64,000 bases of DNA from Ascaphus truei. Lineage: Eukaryota; Chordata; Amphibia; Anura; Ascaphidae. The stretch covers positions 50,625,291 through 50,689,290 of the forward strand of contig CM071568.1 of the NCBI GenBank assembly GCA_036426205.1, read 5' to 3'. Below the pieces are notes generated by a model. That model had not been told where the DNA came from. It made no database searches and saw only the letters and a list, made by a program, of their open reading frames with translations. This document shows positions 9,739 through 21,310 of this stretch, in pieces; the stretch's first letter is position 1; every line of letters begins with the position of its first letter. A program made the position numbers and the translations under genes.

Positions 9739-10767
9739 AATAGTCATAATATGCAATTTATGATCTTAAGCAAAGTTAAGGGAAGCTTTAAAAAACATTC
9801 CTTTAATCACATACACAGTTTCACTTCTACCCACAAATTCCCCTGAGGAAGTTGATTCAGTTCGACGAAACGCGTAGGGTGGGTGCCACTAGTCACCCTG
9901 AGGACCGCATTGATCATTTGTAGGTGCAGCTTGTCCAGGACTTTCAGATTTCACTGCTAGTCACCGGCGTTTTGTTACCAGCCACTGTCCCTTTAATTAC
10001 ACGTGCACACTCGCGTGCGGGCGCGCGGGCGCACGTCCAGTGTCGGGAGGAAAGGAGGAGGAAGGAAGGGGAACCAGCCGTGCAGCAGCAGGTCTGTGGA
10101 CCCCTGAAGTACTATCTCCACCAACCGGCCTGTGTCCTGTGTTACTGGAAGGGACTTTGGGTGCGGATACCGGTGGCAGAGCCTACATCCTGCCAGGACA
10201 CTCTCCTGTGTTGTGAGGACTCTGCTAGTACATCGCTTGCCAAAACCTTGCTTGTTGTAAGTAGGGTTTTGATTTTTCCCATCTCCGGATGACGAGCTGC
10301 CCTCCATTGAATCAGTGTTGTCTCTTATGACAGAGTTCATTATTTTTATTAAATATATGTTTTATAGTTTGTTTACTAGGAGTTTTATTTATTAATGGTG
10401 CATAGTATACTGTTATACCCACAGTTGTGCGCTATGATGTGTGTTTGTTTTTTCTCTTTTTGTTTCATGGCCTGTCAAGCATTTTTGCGGATTCTTTGAA
10501 GATCACAGGACTTTCCATATGAACATTTGGCGCCAGGTTTTCTTATCTTTATGTGGTTACTGTTTGTACTGGGCAGTAAGTACTAGGCAGCCTACCTTTA
10601 TTTAAAGGGTATTGTTTATAAAAAATTTTTTTTACACTTTAGCGCTATAGTCACATTTTCTTTTGTCTAATACTCATAATATGCAATTTATGATCTTAAG
10701 CAAAGTTAAGGGAAGCTTTAAAAAACATTCCTTTAATCACATACACAGTTTCACTTCTACCCACAAT
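9739..10767. repeat. 93-bp perfect direct repeat flanking an 840-bp segment
   Basis: The sequence from about TCATAATATGCAATTTATG to CTTCTACCCACAA occurs at about 9744-9836 and again at about 10674-10766 with no mismatch seen. The segment between begins CCCCTGAGGAAG, contains CGACGAAACGCGTAGGG at about 9863, a GC-rich stretch (9990-10200), and ends in an AT-rich part with TTTAGCGCTATAGTCAC. No protein motif was recognised. The duplication looks recent. Confidence 0.75.
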
Positions 10768-11405
10768 GCACAAGGGTTTAATTGTTTAAAGTTATAGCTA
10801 TGGAAAAACAAGAGTTTGGTTATGGTTATACATTAAAAGGGATCTGAAGATGTATATATTCTGGTAGCATTCGAAACTAACAACACATAACTTTTGTGGA
10901 ACTTGACATGTTTGTTCCAGACATTGGTATCCCTTTTCAATAACAGCTGTTATTTCAGAAATTATTTCAGCTATCATAGATATTTTAGTAAAAGGCAAGG
11001 GAAGTTAACCCATTATGCGCCTGGGATTATACAGCTAGGCCATCAGAAATAGGATAAATCTTATTCTCCTTACAGCCATGTTAGCCATATGCAAATGATT
11101 AGTCTAATGACCGTTCATTTTGCATACAATTAGCTTTTTAGATACTCGTTAAATCATGGAAAACAAACAGACACTACCTCATTAGGTAATGTCATGTTAG
11201 TGGGCCAGATTTAACAGACTTCTGAGGATCTACCCTTATGGCAGAAGGATATTGCAGAACTACCTTTCCTCTACAAATAGAAAGTTCATATGAAATCATA
11301 ACATTTTTCATTTTTTTAATTTACTTTTTAAAATAAATATTTGTGAAGTGTGCCTTTTTTTTATTTTTTATAGTTATAGCAGCAAACACACGGTGACTGC
11401 TCTTT
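10768..11405. other. AT-rich intergenic sequence
   Basis: No gene, repeat or RNA signal was recognised. The open frames are short and lack motifs. Confidence 0.4.
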
Positions 11406-11409
11406 TCAG

Positions 11410-11866
11410 AAATTCACTTGCAGAAGAACTCTAGTACAGTATATGACTTAAACAGGTCTGCAACCCTGCCTTTCACCATTATCACCTAGCATACGGTGCT
11501 TCAAGTGCAGCAAGGGATTCTGGAAAATTACATGCAAATGAGCACACTGTGTAGCCGTGCAAAGCCAGTACAACCAACCTCACACTGATGAGACCCATTA
11601 AGGTCGAAACATGTCTGTGAGTGGTTTCTCTGGCTTTGCATCTGATTCCCATGCTGTGCTTAAAAGCTGTGTTAACATCGAGCACTAGCTTATAGGGGTT
11701 CCATGTAAAAATGGATTTCAGGCAAAAGGTGACACAGTGTACTCATTTGCATGTCATTTCCCAGAATCCCTTGCTGCCGTGGAAGCACTGTGTGCTAGGT
11801 GATAATGGTGAAAGGCAGGGTTGCAGCCCTTTCTAAGACATGTGAATGTGCTCACAAGTGATTTTT
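11410..11866. repeat. Inverted-repeat element with octamer motifs, copy 1
   Basis: The left arm holds CAGGTCTGCAACCCTGCC, TTCACCATTATCACCTAGC and ATGCAAATGAGCACA. The right arm holds the complements in reverse order and ends ACATGTGAATGTGCTCACAAG. Arms are about 150 bp, although the outer left end is eroded. The centre carries CTGATGAGACCCATTAAGGTCGAAACATG. The same element, invaded by others, is at 35795-38128. Each arm carries an ATGCAAAT octamer. There is no coding capacity. Confidence 0.65.
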
Positions 11867-12612
11867 TTATTTGCTATATGCTATATGGTGGAGGTTTCTT
11901 GCTGCCTTTTTCCCACCATAAAATGTGACGCACTGACGTGGTAACACGTTGTTTGGAGGAGGGGACTAGGACACAGATCCTGGAAGCCTAACGTGCATGC
12001 AAGTGCTCCGCCCTGCACTATCCGTTCTGCAGTTTACATTGCAGCTGAAACGCCGGTGAGAGCGGGAGGTGATACCATGGCCGAGCTTTAACTCGGCTGA
12101 GTGACCTCCAGCATTTGGAAGAGTTAGGAGACCATCTGGAATCTACTCTACAACAGATGAGTATCTCTCACAGCCCTGGATACCTAGTTTTCTTGTCTAA
12201 GTGACACTAGCATTTACTGTCCTCCAGCAATCAGCGTCCACACACAGATTGTCTCAAATTATTGAGTTTTTACCCACTATGTGAGTGCAAGTCCTGGTGA
12301 CTACTCCATGTTATAATAAATACCCTTTATTTACAGTATTATGCTATGGAGCTGGCGATTCTTTTTTCTTTTCTCTTGTAGGTTATCTTGTGATCAGGCT
12401 AGATCACTTAAGAAGCTTGCCTACTCAATAAGGACTGTGTTCTGAGACTGGACTTTTTTTATCATCAACATTGGGATTGGTCTGATATAATTTATCACAA
12501 TTGTTTATTGTGTCACATTTATCATTCACTGTTTATTACATCACATACATTTTCATTAGATTCATATATATTAACTCACCCCTTAAATCACTATTCACAT
12601 GTATTTAAACAC
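11867..12612. other. Intergenic sequence, no gene recognised
   Basis: A moderately GC-balanced stretch (11930-12290) is followed by AT-rich sequence. Short open frames carry no motif. It may include unidentified repeat sequence. Confidence 0.3.
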
Positions 12613-12615
12613 TAC

Positions 12616-13095
12616 GGGGCCTATGCAGAGAGCAGCGCTATTTCAAAACTCGCCATTTTTTGGAGAAAATCGCGCAGAAAACAGCAGAAAATGGCGAGTT
12701 ACGAAAAATGCGCCAATTTTTTTTTTCTATTTCTAAAACTCGCCTCGCGGCTGGCGAGAACCTCCATCTCGCCACTTTTAAAAATATCCTTATGCAGAGA
12801 GGCGCGAACGGCATCTAGCGGCTGTTCGCGCCAATAAAATGGTGCGATTGTCTCCTTTTTGCCTCGCCAGGAAAAGTTGGCAAGAAGCTGCCGCTCGCGG
12901 CCATAGCAAAGGAAAAAAATTTTTTTTAACACATTTCTGCAGCGCGCATCTCGCCAATTTAAACTCGCCACACGCATTCATGTTAAACATAGCAGAATTC
13001 GCACATTTCTGCATATGGAGAATAAAACTCTCCAAAAAAGCTCCTTTTTATTAAACTCGCCATTTTTAAAATTCGCTGCTCTCTGCATAGGCCCC
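12616..13095. mobile_element. 480-bp TIR element (GGGGCCTATGCAG family), 3-bp TSD
   Basis: The inverted ends are GGGGCCTATGCAGAGAGCAG and its exact complement. TAC lies outside each end (12613-12615 and 13096-13098). The interior has repeated CTCGCC/GGCGAG pieces and GCATCTAGCGGCTGTTCGCG. It is related to the element at 13997-14473 in ends and interior, and to 54931-58438 at the ends. A 3-bp target duplication fits PIF/Harbinger or CACTA elements, but the ends and target do not match their usual rules. It is non-autonomous. Confidence 0.75.
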
Positions 13096-13098
13096 TAC

Positions 13099-13632
13099 AA
13101 GCGCTACTATTTGTTTGTGTTGGTTATATATATGTTTTAAAAAATACCAATAGAATTGCAATTTATGAAATATTGCAAGATTGAAATTCTCTACTATGAT
13201 TCATCCCCCACGAAAGCCATTACTTGTACATTATGAGTGGAAAGGTTCCTTATTTTTTGGAATGTGAGTGCATTCTTACACAGTGTTGGCATTCCACCAG
13301 AAAGTCATATCAACATCCCAATGTGCTTTCTATTATTTCTTAGTTGTTTCTTTTATTTTCTTCGCTTTTTGTTTCTTTAATATGTTTTACATGTGGTAGC
13401 AGTTTATCCAGTTCTTTTCCTTTGCAAAAAGGCATATCACATACATTTTACACCATATTTTTGTAAAATAATTTTATTACAAATACCTGTAGTACTGTTT
13501 ACCATCAGGATCTGATTTTATTTTAATTAGGACATAAATATACTGAATGCCCTTTATAATATCTTGATAAATGTGAATATAGATACAAATATAAATAAAC
13601 AAAGCAGAGGTGAGTACCTCCTCCGTCTGCTA
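13099..13632. other. AT-rich spacer
   Basis: I see no gene or repeat. It is AT-rich with runs of T. Confidence 0.4.
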
Positions 13633-13634
13633 TA

Positions 13635-13966
13635 CAGGCATACCCCGCATTAACGTACGCAATGGGACCGGAGCATGTATGTAAAGTGAAAATGTACTCA
13701 AAGTGAAGCACTACCTTTTTCCCACTTATCGATGCATGTACTGTACTGCAATCATTATATTCGTGCATAACTGATGTAAATAACGCATTTGTAACAGGCT
13801 CTATAGTCTCCCCGCTTGCGCACAGCTTCGGTACAGGTAGGGAGCTGGTATTACTGTGCAGGATGTGCTGCCAGGCGCATGCGTGAACCGCTGGTTGCCT
13901 ATTGGGCGATATGTACTTACTCGCGAGTGTACTTAAACTGAGTGTCCTTAAACTGGGGTATGCCTG
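13635..13966. mobile_element. Tigger-like MITE
   Basis: The left end is CAGGCATACCCCGCATTAA. The right end is GGGGTATGCCTG, and TA flanks both (13633-13634 and 13967-13968). These ends match the well-known Tigger/pogo terminal repeat (CAGGCATACC..). At 332 bp with no transposase it is a non-autonomous derivative. Confidence 0.75.
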
Positions 13967-13996
13967 TAGTGCATTGTGCAAATTTTTCAACACAAA

Positions 13997-14473
13997 GGGC
14001 CTCATGCAGAGAACAGCGCTAACAGGGAAAGCGGCATGTTTTGCCGAATTCTGCCTTTAGAAAGGCAGATAATGGCGAGTTTTAAAAAAAGCGCCATTTT
14101 TTTTTCTTCCTGAAACTCGCCGCGCGGCTGGAGAGAACCTAATCTCTCCAGTGTTTAAAACGGCCGTATTCAGAGAGCCGCGAACGCCATCTAGTGGCTG
14201 TTCGAGCCAAAAAAATGGCGAGATTTTCAACATTTTGCTTCTCCACCAAGCAGCTGGCGCTCGGCGGCCGGTGGGGGAGAAAAAAAAAAAACTCGATTTT
14301 TTCCCCACTAGTTTCAACAGCGCTCATATCGCTGGTTGAAACTCTCCATATGCAGAAAGGATTCTAAATGCAGTTTTATGCCCTTTCTGCATATGGAGAA
14401 AAAACCTCTCCATTAAAGCTACATTTTATTCCCCTCTCCAATTTTAAATAGCGCTGCTCTCTGCATGAGGCCC
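13997..14473. mobile_element. 477-bp TIR element (GGGCCTCATGCAG family), 3-bp TSD
   Basis: The left end GGGCCTCATGCAGAGAACAG is mirrored on the right by CTGCTCTCTGCATGAGGCCC. AAA lies outside each end (13994-13996 and 14474-14476). Internal blocks such as AACTCGCCGCGCGGCTGG and GCGAACGCCATCTAGTGGCTG match the element at 12616-13095, so the two are diverged copies of one family. It is non-autonomous. Confidence 0.75.
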
Positions 14474-14476
14474 AAA

Positions 14477-15340
14477 GTGCTTATTTCTAATGAAAAAACT
14501 GCATTGCTAGCAACAATAATGACAGACATAGCTCTGTGAAAACATGTTAATCCAATGTCCCATTTTTTTTTCAGTGGTATCATATAAAACATAATAATAC
14601 TTATTAATCAAGTTTCTGGTGCGGCTTTGTTTTTGCGCAGAAGTTTTATGCCACCTCAAACCTGGCAAACTTTTTTTTTTTTTGTATAAATAAAAGAAAT
14701 TTATTTTCTGATCAGCTGGTTCACTAAGTACTATGGAAGTCCTTGAAAAAATACAGGAGGTTCTATTTACTAAAGTCTCCCAGTTTCAAAAGAAGGGCAA
14801 AACCAGTGCAAAAAAAAAAAAAAACCAGAGCAATAGTCATGAAAGAAAGAGAATCTTATTAAAGGCAATGGGAGTTTTTCCTTTGATAAGTCTTTTCCCC
14901 AGTTTTGCAGCCGGGAGACTTCAGTACTGTACACAACCCCCAGGAAGTCAAAAAGCTTAGAACACAGTTCCATATAGCGGTGCTACAAATGACTCAGGTA
15001 ACCAATGTCAGAAGAAAAGTCAAATTAACTTGCTTGAAGAATCATGATAAAATCAAACGACAGGAAATGAAATGAATTTATGCTGGTGTATTCAGGGTAT
15101 GAACTCATTGAAGGGAGGTAAGTATCAATGTCCTGGTAAGTGGTACAGACGGGGAATCAACCACCGCTAATCTGTATATGCTCCGATATGGACAGTCTCC
15201 CTAGAGTATATATAAACCCTGTGTATACGATCCCAGCACAGTCCCATACATATATATGAGCCCTAATGGAAAAGGGTTAATCACATGCAGTCGTTGATAG
15301 GGTTCTTCCTCGTGGCGTGCATCCGTGGTGTCATAGAATG
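14477..15340. other. AT-rich spacer, no gene seen
   Basis: Several A and T homopolymers occur, and open frames are short and motif-free. A CCCCAGGAAGT block near 14938 recurs near 15704, on the other side of the palindrome that follows. Confidence 0.35.
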
Positions 15341-15344
15341 TGGA

Positions 15345-15700
15345 TTCCAAGAGGGGAGAGAGAAAACGCAGCACAGCCGTGCAATGCGAAGGGCAGAAAT
15401 CAGGGCTACAGCTGGGTACTAAATAAAAGATCCTCTAATACATCAAAGACAACATGGTACAGAAAAAGAAAGCACTCTTATGCGTTTCCCGCTGATCCCA
15501 GCGCTTCGTCAGAAGCGCTGGGATCAGCTGATGAAGCGCTGGGATCAGCGTGAAACGCGTAAGAGTGCTTTCTTTTTCTGTACCATGTTGTCTTTGATGT
15601 ATTAAAGGACCTTTTTATTTAGTACCCAGCTGTAGCCCCGATTTCTGCCCTTCGCATTGCACGGCTGTGCTGCGTTTTCTCTCTCCCCTCTTGGGATCAA
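15345..15700. repeat. Long near-perfect palindrome
   Basis: The arms run from about 15345-15509 and about 15530-15697. The outer parts pair AAGAGGGGAGAGAG with its complement; the inner parts pair GTACAGAAAAAGAAAGCACT with its complement. The centre has three copies of an AGCGCTGGGATCAGC-type unit in alternating orientation. GTGAAACGCGTAAG occurs at 15550. Very few mismatches are visible, which points to a young fold-back element. There is no protein. Confidence 0.75.
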
Positions 15701-15719
15701 CACCCCAGGAAGTTAAAAT

Positions 15720-16800
15720 GTGATACTTGCATTCCCAAAACTGGAATTGTGTTATCTGCTCTTTAAACATTATTGTACTTAGGTAAAATTATAACATGCT
15801 TTTGGAATATGTGAAACGTGGATGGAAAGATTGCTATTTAATTGTACTGTACATTTTACTGTGAACCTGTTGTGTATTTCAAATCTAACAGAAAAAAATA
15901 CATACTAATCTTTAAAACAGATTTTGTAATATATTCCCCAGCAGAGATTTCTGCCCCCAGGGATTGCCTGTGATTTACATGTAATAGAACAATGTGCTGT
16001 GAATGTCACTTCTACACTGTAGCCTGAAAATACATTTTAGTATAAAAGGATGAGTCATTTTGAACACTGAACGATGGACTTTCAATACAATAGTATAGGC
16101 TTGTACTGCTTTGAGTTTAAAGTACTCTCAATATCATTATTTGAAAAATATGATTTATTATCAATTATAGCCTCTGTGAGGCAACCTCGAGGAACAGGCT
16201 GCACGATAAGAGCTATTTTAGTCAGACTGCTCTTAAATATGCAAAAGACTACTCAGACATTTAAGCTCCATTTAAGTCCCCTGAGAAGTCAACCATTTAA
16301 AAATGATGGGGGGACAAAAAACATGCTACATCATGTTAGAAACTAATACAGTAGTATGTTATCAACTATTTTAAAATGAATTTGGATCTGACACTAACGT
16401 TGTACTTAATAATAATAAAAAGGTATATCTTTCTACTAATCCAAACTCTGAGTTCTAAAGTATCTTTTTTAAATCATAACTACCCATTACTTTTTGTATG
16501 TGTAGTTTGATAGGCTCTTCAGAAATTCTGTTCACCTACAGTACACAATACATGCTTAATCCAGGGTTCATCATGCATATCCTCTTTCCAGTTTTAGCTT
16601 ATTCCTCTTACTAGCTACAATATAAAAGACTATACTTGCTAAGGATTAGGATACACTTGCCTTGAAAAAAATATTTCCTTTGCTGACCATAATATTCTTA
16701 TTTTACACCATGGACTGAGGATTCAGCACTACCCCACAAAAACGCCTATTGCCTTGAATGGAGTTTCCGTGCCGAATCAGTACTATCGCACTTTAATGAA
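15720..16800. other. AT-rich intergenic sequence
   Basis: No gene recognised. The 90-codon open frame at 16074-16346 has no motif and sits in AT-rich sequence, so I treat it as chance. Confidence 0.35.
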
Positions 16801-17070
16801 TTACCTAATATTCTGTATATCTATCAGCTAACCCCACTACACCTCTTGTTTTTACCATTCCATTAGATTGTGAGCCCATCTGGTAAGGGACCTCTTCACT
16901 TTTTGTGCGAGGATGTGACAGTGTATTGTATTACATTGTTCTTTGATGTACTGTACCTGTATTGTTGCCTTTATGTCCTTCTACACCATTGTAATGCTCT
17001 GCCGAATACAGTATGTTGGTAGTACCCTTTAAAATAAATGATGATAATAATAATAATAATAATAGTCCCC
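16801..17070 (+). repeat. Decayed LINE/SINE 3' tail
   Basis: TTAGATTGTGAGCCCATCTGG and a downstream TAATAATAATAATAAT run resemble, at low identity, the 3' end of the L2-like LINE at 5802-5965. It is probably an old 5'-truncated copy. Confidence 0.4.
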
Positions 17071-17492
17071 CATTATACAAACTGGTGCAATGACTCCCTT
17101 TACCTAAAGAGCTTACATTCTCATGCACGCAAACCAAAAATAGTTACCTGATTGAACATCCATACTAATGTAGTGAATTGGTAAAAAGAGTAGGGTGCTA
17201 TAATAACTATACTACTGTAGCAATGCACCTCTAAAGTTGCAAAGTAACAGGGAAACCAGCCATACCACTCCAAAATAAATTTACACCTACATGTCAAATT
17301 GATAATGATAAACAATATTAGTTAATGTGTAGACATTCCTAACAGTCACCGTTTTAATCCACATGCAGGCACCTAGTGGTAACATGATAGTTAGTGGTAC
17401 TTACAGTAGTTTGGGATAGTGGTAAGATGAAGTCAGAAAGAATGAAAGAAAGTATGAAAATATAGAAAGAGTCTGTCTATTTTTTCACCATA
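17071..17492. other. AT-rich spacer
   Basis: No gene or repeat was recognised. Confidence 0.35.
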
Positions 17493-17929
17493 TGAATGCA
17501 GCGGGCGTTATCCGAACATTTCATGATTTGTATTCCCTGGGCATACCCAGGTCGTGCCGCATGATTTTTTCAAACTTTCAAACATTAAGACGCGTGTTTA
17601 CTAGTGTTTTTATCGGGTGTTGTTGTCTTAAAATCTAAGTGCAATTCAACCTGTCTTTTATTGCCGTACAGTTCTGCAAGTGTGTGTGTGCGTAATTGTA
17701 ATTTGAAGATTAACGTTATGAGTTCATACTGTATACTGTACATGGGAAAGAAGTCCTTTCTGAGGCTCCTTAGCCATACACAAATCCTCTAACTGTAGAA
17801 GATTACGGGTGTGAGTGGCGGCATTCACGGCAGCGTTCACGGAAGAATAACGAGTGAATGCCACGTGGAATACAGCAGAGTTCACGAAAACGGCTCCGTG
17901 AAATGTTCGGATAACGGCCGCTGCATCTG
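17493..17929. mobile_element. 437-bp Fox-free relative of the Fox A element, inverted
   Basis: TA flanks both sides (17491-17492 and 17930-17931). The right end CGGCCGCTGCATCTG and the left TGAATGCAGCGGGCGTTATC match the ends of 7581-9603. The segment 17640-17790 is the reverse complement of 9238-9380, including GCTAAGGAGCCTCAGAAAGG in that orientation. The segment 17830-17929 pairs with 7581-7680. The 1.56-kb middle with the forkhead sequence is absent here. It is a MITE-sized, non-autonomous element. Confidence 0.75.
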
Positions 17930-17931
17930 TA

Positions 17932-18930
17932 GATATTTTTTTCATGTATATAATTATATTGTCATTTCTCCCACTGTAGTATTTACTTGTTTGAACTTAG
18001 AAACCAGTTATTGCATTATTATAGTGGTCTATATTTCCTAAATCTTCAGATCTCATTCATATCATAATATACCATATAAGATAACCTGAAACTGACATGC
18101 ATACAACCAAATGTTATCATTTTAAAATGTGAGTTCTTATTTTACTTAGGTTGATTTGTCACCTTTGATGTTATCAACCCCAGCAGAACATGCCTTTCAG
18201 CTGTTCACTGTGTATAAATTGTAATCAGAGGTTTGGGCTATTTCAGAAGGTTTTTCTTTGTAATACATTTTTTTGGGGGGGAAACTCATCTGTTGTAATA
18301 GTAAATGGATTCCAGCAAAATCAGAGAGCAAGGGATTGGAGCAAACTCTTCCAACTCCTTATTCATTTTGACTGTGACTTGCAATAGTTGAAGCTGACAT
18401 GGTCCTTGATGGAATGCCAATCGAATGTAAGAACAGGCTATAGCATAGAAGATGTAAAATTACTTTTGGAAATGTTGGATTGTAGCATTTTAGTAGGTTT
18501 TATTTGTCCTGGAGAAGTGTTGTGATACCAACTAACTCCTTTAATACAAGAGATACATGCATTATATTTCCTCCCTCTCTACCAGTAGAGGAAAAGTCTT
18601 GTAATCTGTATAGCTTATATGGGCTGTTTTTAGGGTTCCAAAAATGTAAAGTGGATACTGTCAGAGATGCATACTGCACTTTATTCCAGGATTCTTCATG
18701 GACTAAATTCAACTAACAGTGTTTGTGTAAAGAGATATATTTGACAAATATGGAGTTGCAGAAACAGGTGTCCCTAATTAATTTTAATGTACTCTGCTAA
18801 TCATATACTCATTAACCGTGTGAAAAAAGAGAAGAGGCATTGTGCAGTCTGTTATCAGAGGCAAGAAGACCAATGTCAAGTTATGTTCACATGAACTGAC
18901 TTACTTGCCACCGACTGATAATAGTGAACA
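17932..18930. other. AT-rich intergenic sequence
   Basis: No gene recognised. Overlapping 70-codon frames on both strands near 18500-18716 have no motif and look like chance. Confidence 0.35.
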
Positions 18931-19205
18931 CCAAATAAAGTATTTATATCTCCTTCTCTCCTTCCCTATCGCTCCCCCTTTCTCTCCCTCTCTTCCCCTC
19001 TCTCCCTTTCCCCTTCTCTCCCTCTCAAATCAAATAAGCTTTATTAGCATGACGAAAGAACATTTCAGTATTGCCAACGTATGAATAACAAGGGGTAGAG
19101 TAAAATGATTACACTGTACATGAATAACAGGGGGTATGGTATAATGATTACACTGTACATGAATAACAGGGGGCAGGATATAATGATTACACTGTACATG
19201 TATAG
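18930..19205 (-). repeat. LINE 3' end with tandem 38-bp units
   Basis: On the minus strand, tandem units of about 38 bp (TGTTATTCATGTACAGTG plus TAATCATTATAC) at 19205-19085 run into GGCAATACTGAAATGTTC and CATGCTAATAAAGCTTATTTG (an AATAAA signal). A purine-rich tail follows (19030-18950). This has the form of a LINE 3' terminus. The same 38-bp units occur at 20395-20445, 21480-21680 and 21860-22090. Confidence 0.55.
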
Positions 19206-19209
19206 CAGG

Positions 19210-20222
19210 GTTCCCTGGTGCCCCGTGTTCCCTTACCTCCCGGCGCGGTCGTGCCTAGCAGCAGAGGCAGGGACAGGTGCGGGCGGCACTGTGCAGGAGT
19301 AGGGAGCGGCGAACGGCTCGCCGGATGCTCCAGCGGCTCCCTCTGCAGGGTGCCGCCATATTGGGAAAGTCATGCATGCGCAGTGATAGCGCAGAGCGTC
19401 AGCCATTACAGCAGAGAGCTCTGAGGGTACTACAAGTCCCAGCATGCATAGGGGCTGTAGCAGCAGATGACCATGGCAGCCAATAGGGCCAGAGATTTCC
19501 CCTGCTATTTCCGCTGCAGACCACGTTAGTCGGACCTGGGACAAGGAAGGTGTAGGTTGTATGTGCAGGTGTCTGTGGCACCTGCACTAGGCCAGGTGCC
19601 CTCTATTAGGCCCCAGCTAGGCCCAGACTCATCTTAGTTTGTGGCTGCTATAGGGACAGGCCCCATAGTCAGGGACACTGCCCCGCTTAGCATTCCTAGT
19701 GTCAGGGACACAGCAGAATTTACACAGCATTTGCAGCCTGTGGTCTGGGACCATACCACCACTAAAAGGCACAGAGACTCTCTTCATGGTGGGACACTCC
19801 AACCGGATACCAGCCCACGCGCAGGCGGATTCATCGCGCACGACGCAATTATCACAGATGACACCATCGCTGGATCAGCGGATCCTGTCTTCATTTCTGT
19901 CAGTGTGCCCAGGTGCTGGAGCACCCGGCAGGTACCTCATCTCACCAAAGTGCACTAACTATACACGGGCTAGTGGGGCAGCGATGTCACACACAGGTTT
20001 GTGGTTGTTTCAGTGGACACTGGGATGGTATGGTGCCCGGAACACCTCAGTACATTGGGGTAAACCCACAGGAGTATGGACACGGTGTTGGGAAGACACG
20101 ATGAGGGGTTCCGGCCCTGTGAGGCAAAGAGTTGCAGTAGTAGTAGTATCATTGTTTGTCATTGCATACAGTATATGTTCACAGTAAAGTGCTATTGTTT
20201 TATTGCATCAGTGTGTTGTACA
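19210..20222. other. GC-richer block inserted among 38-bp units
   Basis: This is about 1 kb of GC-richer, CpG-containing sequence with several overlapping short frames and no recognised protein. It includes ACTACAAGTCCCAGCATGC at 19429, a block seen in many vertebrate repeats, and a TAGTAGTAGTA run near 20138. It could be an LTR or an unclassified element. Confidence 0.3.
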
Positions 20223-20440
20223 TTTATGGTCCTGCACAGGGTTATCCCACATAGTAAGGATCCCGCACAGGTGGAAGCGCTGTCACATATCGAATCAGGT
20301 ACACCCCAGGCTCCCAGCGGTGGAGGTTCAGGTCTCCTGCGAGCCACAGGTAACACATACACACACGTATCTCCCAGGGGTGGGGGAAAGTGCACTACAC
20401 ATGAATAACAGGGGGTAGAGTATAATGATTACACAGTACA
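20223..20440 (+). repeat. Direct repeat D, first copy
   Basis: The sequence from CAGGGTTATCCCACATAG to GGGTGGGGGAAAGTGCAC is repeated at about 21697-21856 with few differences, and is followed by 38-bp units in both places. The second copy forms the spacer of the large inverted repeat. Confidence 0.7.
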
Positions 20441-21109
20441 TGAATAAATGAATCCATAGGGCTTAGTTATATTGTGATACTCCAGAATAGTAGAGTAAAA
20501 TGAATCTGTCTGTTGCATTGTGTTTTCCCCCTTTAGTGCTGGTTGAGAAGGAAATAAATCTTGGCAGATATAAATAGTTTATTGCTCTACGGCAGCAGGA
20601 TTGGTGTCTCTACAGCATCTTAAAGTCATGCTTCCATTATGAGCGGAGTTGGGCAGGTGCTAACAGTGTGGCCGCACAGGGCCCCACGCTCGGCTGGTAG
20701 CATCCTGCCTCCCTGCCCTGCCACTTCTGCTCTCCCACACTGCTCCAATGTTCAACTGCAACGGCAGCGGCAGGAACTATATGAGAATTGCTGGACTAAG
20801 GTAGTCCCCGTTTAAGCCTTTGCGCAGAATCCTGCGGGTGCAGTCTAGCGGGGAGCGATATGGAAGTTTATTTTTACTTATTTTTTTCAGTTTAAGGGCT
20901 AGGTCCCCCCAACAGCTTGTGCTACTGCAGCAACTGAAGGTTCAGCTCTGTCCCAAGTGCAGCTGCTGTGCTGACTGGGGGCGCTCCTCAAGCATCCCAA
21001 GCACGAGAGAAAGAGAAGACGGGAGAAAGAGCAAGGAGGGAGGGGAGGGGATGAGGGAAGGAGGGGAGGGGTTGAGGGGGAAGAGAGAGAGGGGGAGAAA
21101 AAGGGTATG

Positions 21110-21310
21110 GGAAACAGATAAGTACCCACAGCCTGGAAATAGAACAGGCAGACATGGACAAAACTGGAAGCTCTGGGAGAAGAGACTGTGCCAACGATGT
21201 GAGCTAGGAGATGGTAGAAGAGGAAACACATTCCTGCTGTGCTGCACACCATACTCTGCAGTGAGGAGTGCCCACCTAGAGAACATCAGCTCCTATCCAG
21301 AACTTTAATA
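21110..21310 (+). pseudogene. LINE ORF2 C-terminus, copy in left arm
   Basis: The frame reads NRTGRHGQNWKLWEKRLCQRC, then frameshifts, then HFLLCC-like and YSAVRSAHLE. This is the C-x2-C ... H-x4-C zinc-knuckle tail seen at the end of many LINE ORF2 proteins. It mirrors the intact copy in the right arm. It is preceded by low-complexity purine-rich DNA, so the polymerase part is absent. Confidence 0.55.

Noticed and set aside
16074..16346. 90-codon frame in unique sequence
   Set aside because: AT-rich composition, no motif, no promoter or splice context.
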